64,000 bases of DNA. It comes from CG1-02-35-72 sp045046885 (lineage in GTDB: Bacteria; Bacteroidota; Bacteroidia; Flavobacteriales; Flavobacteriaceae). The DNA lies in contig JASFYX010000018.1 of NCBI GenBank assembly GCA_045046885.1, positions 1-64,000 of the forward strand. Direction: 5' to 3'. The notes under the pieces were generated by a model. The model was not told the DNA's origin. It did not search any database and saw only the letters and a list, made by a program, of their open reading frames with translations. The position numbers and the translations under genes were made by a program. Below, piece by piece: positions 62,962-64,000 of the stretch. Positions within the stretch are counted from its first letter, which is position 1. Every line of letters starts with the position of its first letter.

Positions 62962-64000
62962 TTAATACCAAGCTATTTTGGTGCTGTAATTTCCTTTTTC
63001 TGATTCCACCTTTACAATATAAATACCTTGCGTCATAGGGGGAATACTTAACTCATTGTCGTTTGATAATTTATACTCAATTGAAAATATATTGCGTCCT
63101 AACATGTCGTAAATGGCCAATTTTGTAGTGCCGTTAATATTTCCTAAAATTCTAATGCTATTATTCTTTGGCTGAACTATAACACTTATTCCTAAAGTAT
63201 TAAATTCTTGTGTGGCTAAAGTAGATTGATTGTCTTGGGTGTGTAAAAAGAAACGACCTGTGCCTTGTTCTTGTGTAGTTAAAGTAAAAGTATAGGTTTT
63301 ATCTGTGGCGTTAAGTTCTGTAACTGTATTTAATAATTTATCTTCCAAAAATACTTTTTTGCCTATCGGTAAATTTGAAATGTCAGCTTTAAAATTTATC
63401 TCAGAACCCACATCGGCGTCTAAGCCAATAGGGATAATGGTTGTATCATATATAGAATCAGGTAATACTTGTAACATAAAATTCACGCCATTGTCTTCTA
63501 CTAATTTTGTGTAAAGTGTAAAATTACCACCCGAAGCGTCAAAAAGGCCAGCATCGTAACCGGGGTCTAATCCCAAACTTTTCCCAGCTATATATTTAAT
63601 ATCTGTCGTTTTTGTTTTATTGCCGTCATCTGCTATAAGCGTAATACTAGGTGTTGCACTACTCATCTTTTGAAAGGCTACAGCCAATTGATTTGTACGC
63701 ATAGCTGTTGTAAAATCGACTGTTCCTCCTGCTGCTACAGATTTCACAAAAAAGCCTTGTCCGGGTGCAATATAAGTAGCTGATGAGGCATTATTTATAA
63801 TTTTATCGTAAAGAGAGGTAGTGGGATTCCATAGATAAAGAGCTACAAAATTAGCATCCATAACTGAAGTATTAACAGTTAAAAAATTATTATTAGTATT
63901 GGCATTATTATTGGCAGGAATAGAAGAGGGAAAAGGATTTCCAATTAAATTCCACGCATTATTAGAAACCGGATTGGTAACAGAAATACTGACTTTTAAC
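62962..64000 (-). CDS. Secreted T9SS-sorted protein, cassette 2 (5' end beyond window)
   Basis: The frame is open to the right edge, giving the last 345 residues. It contains WNLIGNPFPSSIPANNNANT, PGQGFFVKSVAAGGTVDFTT, DPGYDAGLFDASGGNFTLYTKLVEDNGVNF, LEDKLLNTVTELNATDKTYTFTL and a type A T9SS sorting domain (IYDMLGRNIF ... GIYIVKVESEKGNYSTKIAWY). These blocks match the cassette 1 protein closely and in the same order. It is followed 11 bases later by the peptide gene. Confidence 0.85.
   Translation of the reverse strand, partial: LKVSISVTNPVSNNAWNLIGNPFPSSIPANNNANTNNNFLTVNTSVMDANFVALYLWNPTTSLYDKIINNASSATYIAPGQGFFVKSVAAGGTVDFTTAMRTNQLAVAFQKMSSATPSITLIADDGNKTKTTDIKYIAGKSLGLDPGYDAGLFDASGGNFTLYTKLVEDNGVNFMLQVLPDSIYDTTIIPIGLDADVGSEINFKADISNLPIGKKVFLEDKLLNTVTELNATDKTYTFTLTTQEQGTGRFFLHTQDNQSTLATQEFNTLGISVIVQPKNNSIRILGNINGTTKLAIYDMLGRNIFSIEYKLSNDNELSIPPMTQGIYIVKVESEKGNYSTKIAWY

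Overview
The window is a low-GC, gene-dense chromosome segment from a member of the Bacteroidota, most likely Flavobacteriia (Flavobacteriaceae). Supporting signs are secreted proteins with type IX secretion (T9SS) C-terminal sorting domains, an IPExxxVDY-family gene between pyk and rnc, promoters with the Bacteroidota -7 box TAnnTTTG, several TTG starts, and many small dispersed palindromic repeats. No rRNA, insertion sequence, prophage or CRISPR array was seen. The left edge cuts ileS and the right edge cuts a T9SS-sorted protein gene.

Layout. 1-2091: 5' part of ileS, with two palindromic repeats inside its coding frame. 2295-6346: sufA-sufB-sufC-sufD. 6576-7115: small envelope protein. 7165-16220: efflux operon (adaptor, ATPase, three FtsX/MacB-type permeases), divergent from a sigma-54-type response regulator and histidine kinase (16412-19205). 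19391-21928: accessory patch with a three-gene hipB-hipS-hipT module under three evenly spaced operators, a protein-tail pseudogene and an AbiJ-like HEPN gene. 21960-23306: serine hydrolase. 23408-32061: TetR-led multidrug export operon (TolC, HlyD, lipoprotein, cytochrome c, two ATPases, two ABC-2 permeases, two small genes), with dispersed palindromes in three consecutive gene junctions. 32158-33372: sufS, 26 kb from the other suf genes but with the same operator-like motif at its promoter. 33550-35831: kinase-like and acyl-CoA dehydrogenase pair resembling split ACAD10/11 (LvaA/LvaC). 35986-44363: propeller sensor kinase, LytTR regulator, small secreted protein, and a 1284-residue HYR-repeat T9SS protein. 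44481-51579: housekeeping block (aromatic amino acid hydroxylase, pyk, IPExxxVDY, rnc, fabF, acpP, purN, rnhA). 51800-53792: quinone oxidoreductase and 3-hydroxyacyl-CoA dehydrogenase. 53848-64000: two paralogous cassettes of T9SS protein, small precursor-like peptide and nucleotidyltransferase, the first also with a PqqD/HPr-kinase-like protein. They are separated by a CpsB-type phosphatase, rubrerythrin, tRNA-Leu and an M20 dipeptidase.

Two signals stand out. First, the duplicated cassettes look like an undescribed peptide-modification system: both peptides end in the same hydrophobic, AQAQS-terminated leader followed by a 9-10 residue Pro/Gly-rich tail ending in an aromatic residue. Second, a promoter element beginning CATACAAAAAA lies 30-32 bases upstream of the -33 box of three genes: the sensor kinase, the HYR-protein operon and the first cassette. 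Two of the copies match at 28 of 30 bases. This suggests one regulon, plausibly of the LytTR regulator encoded here, joining the adhesin-like protein and the peptide cassette. All functional statements rest on motif recognition by eye; no database search was run.
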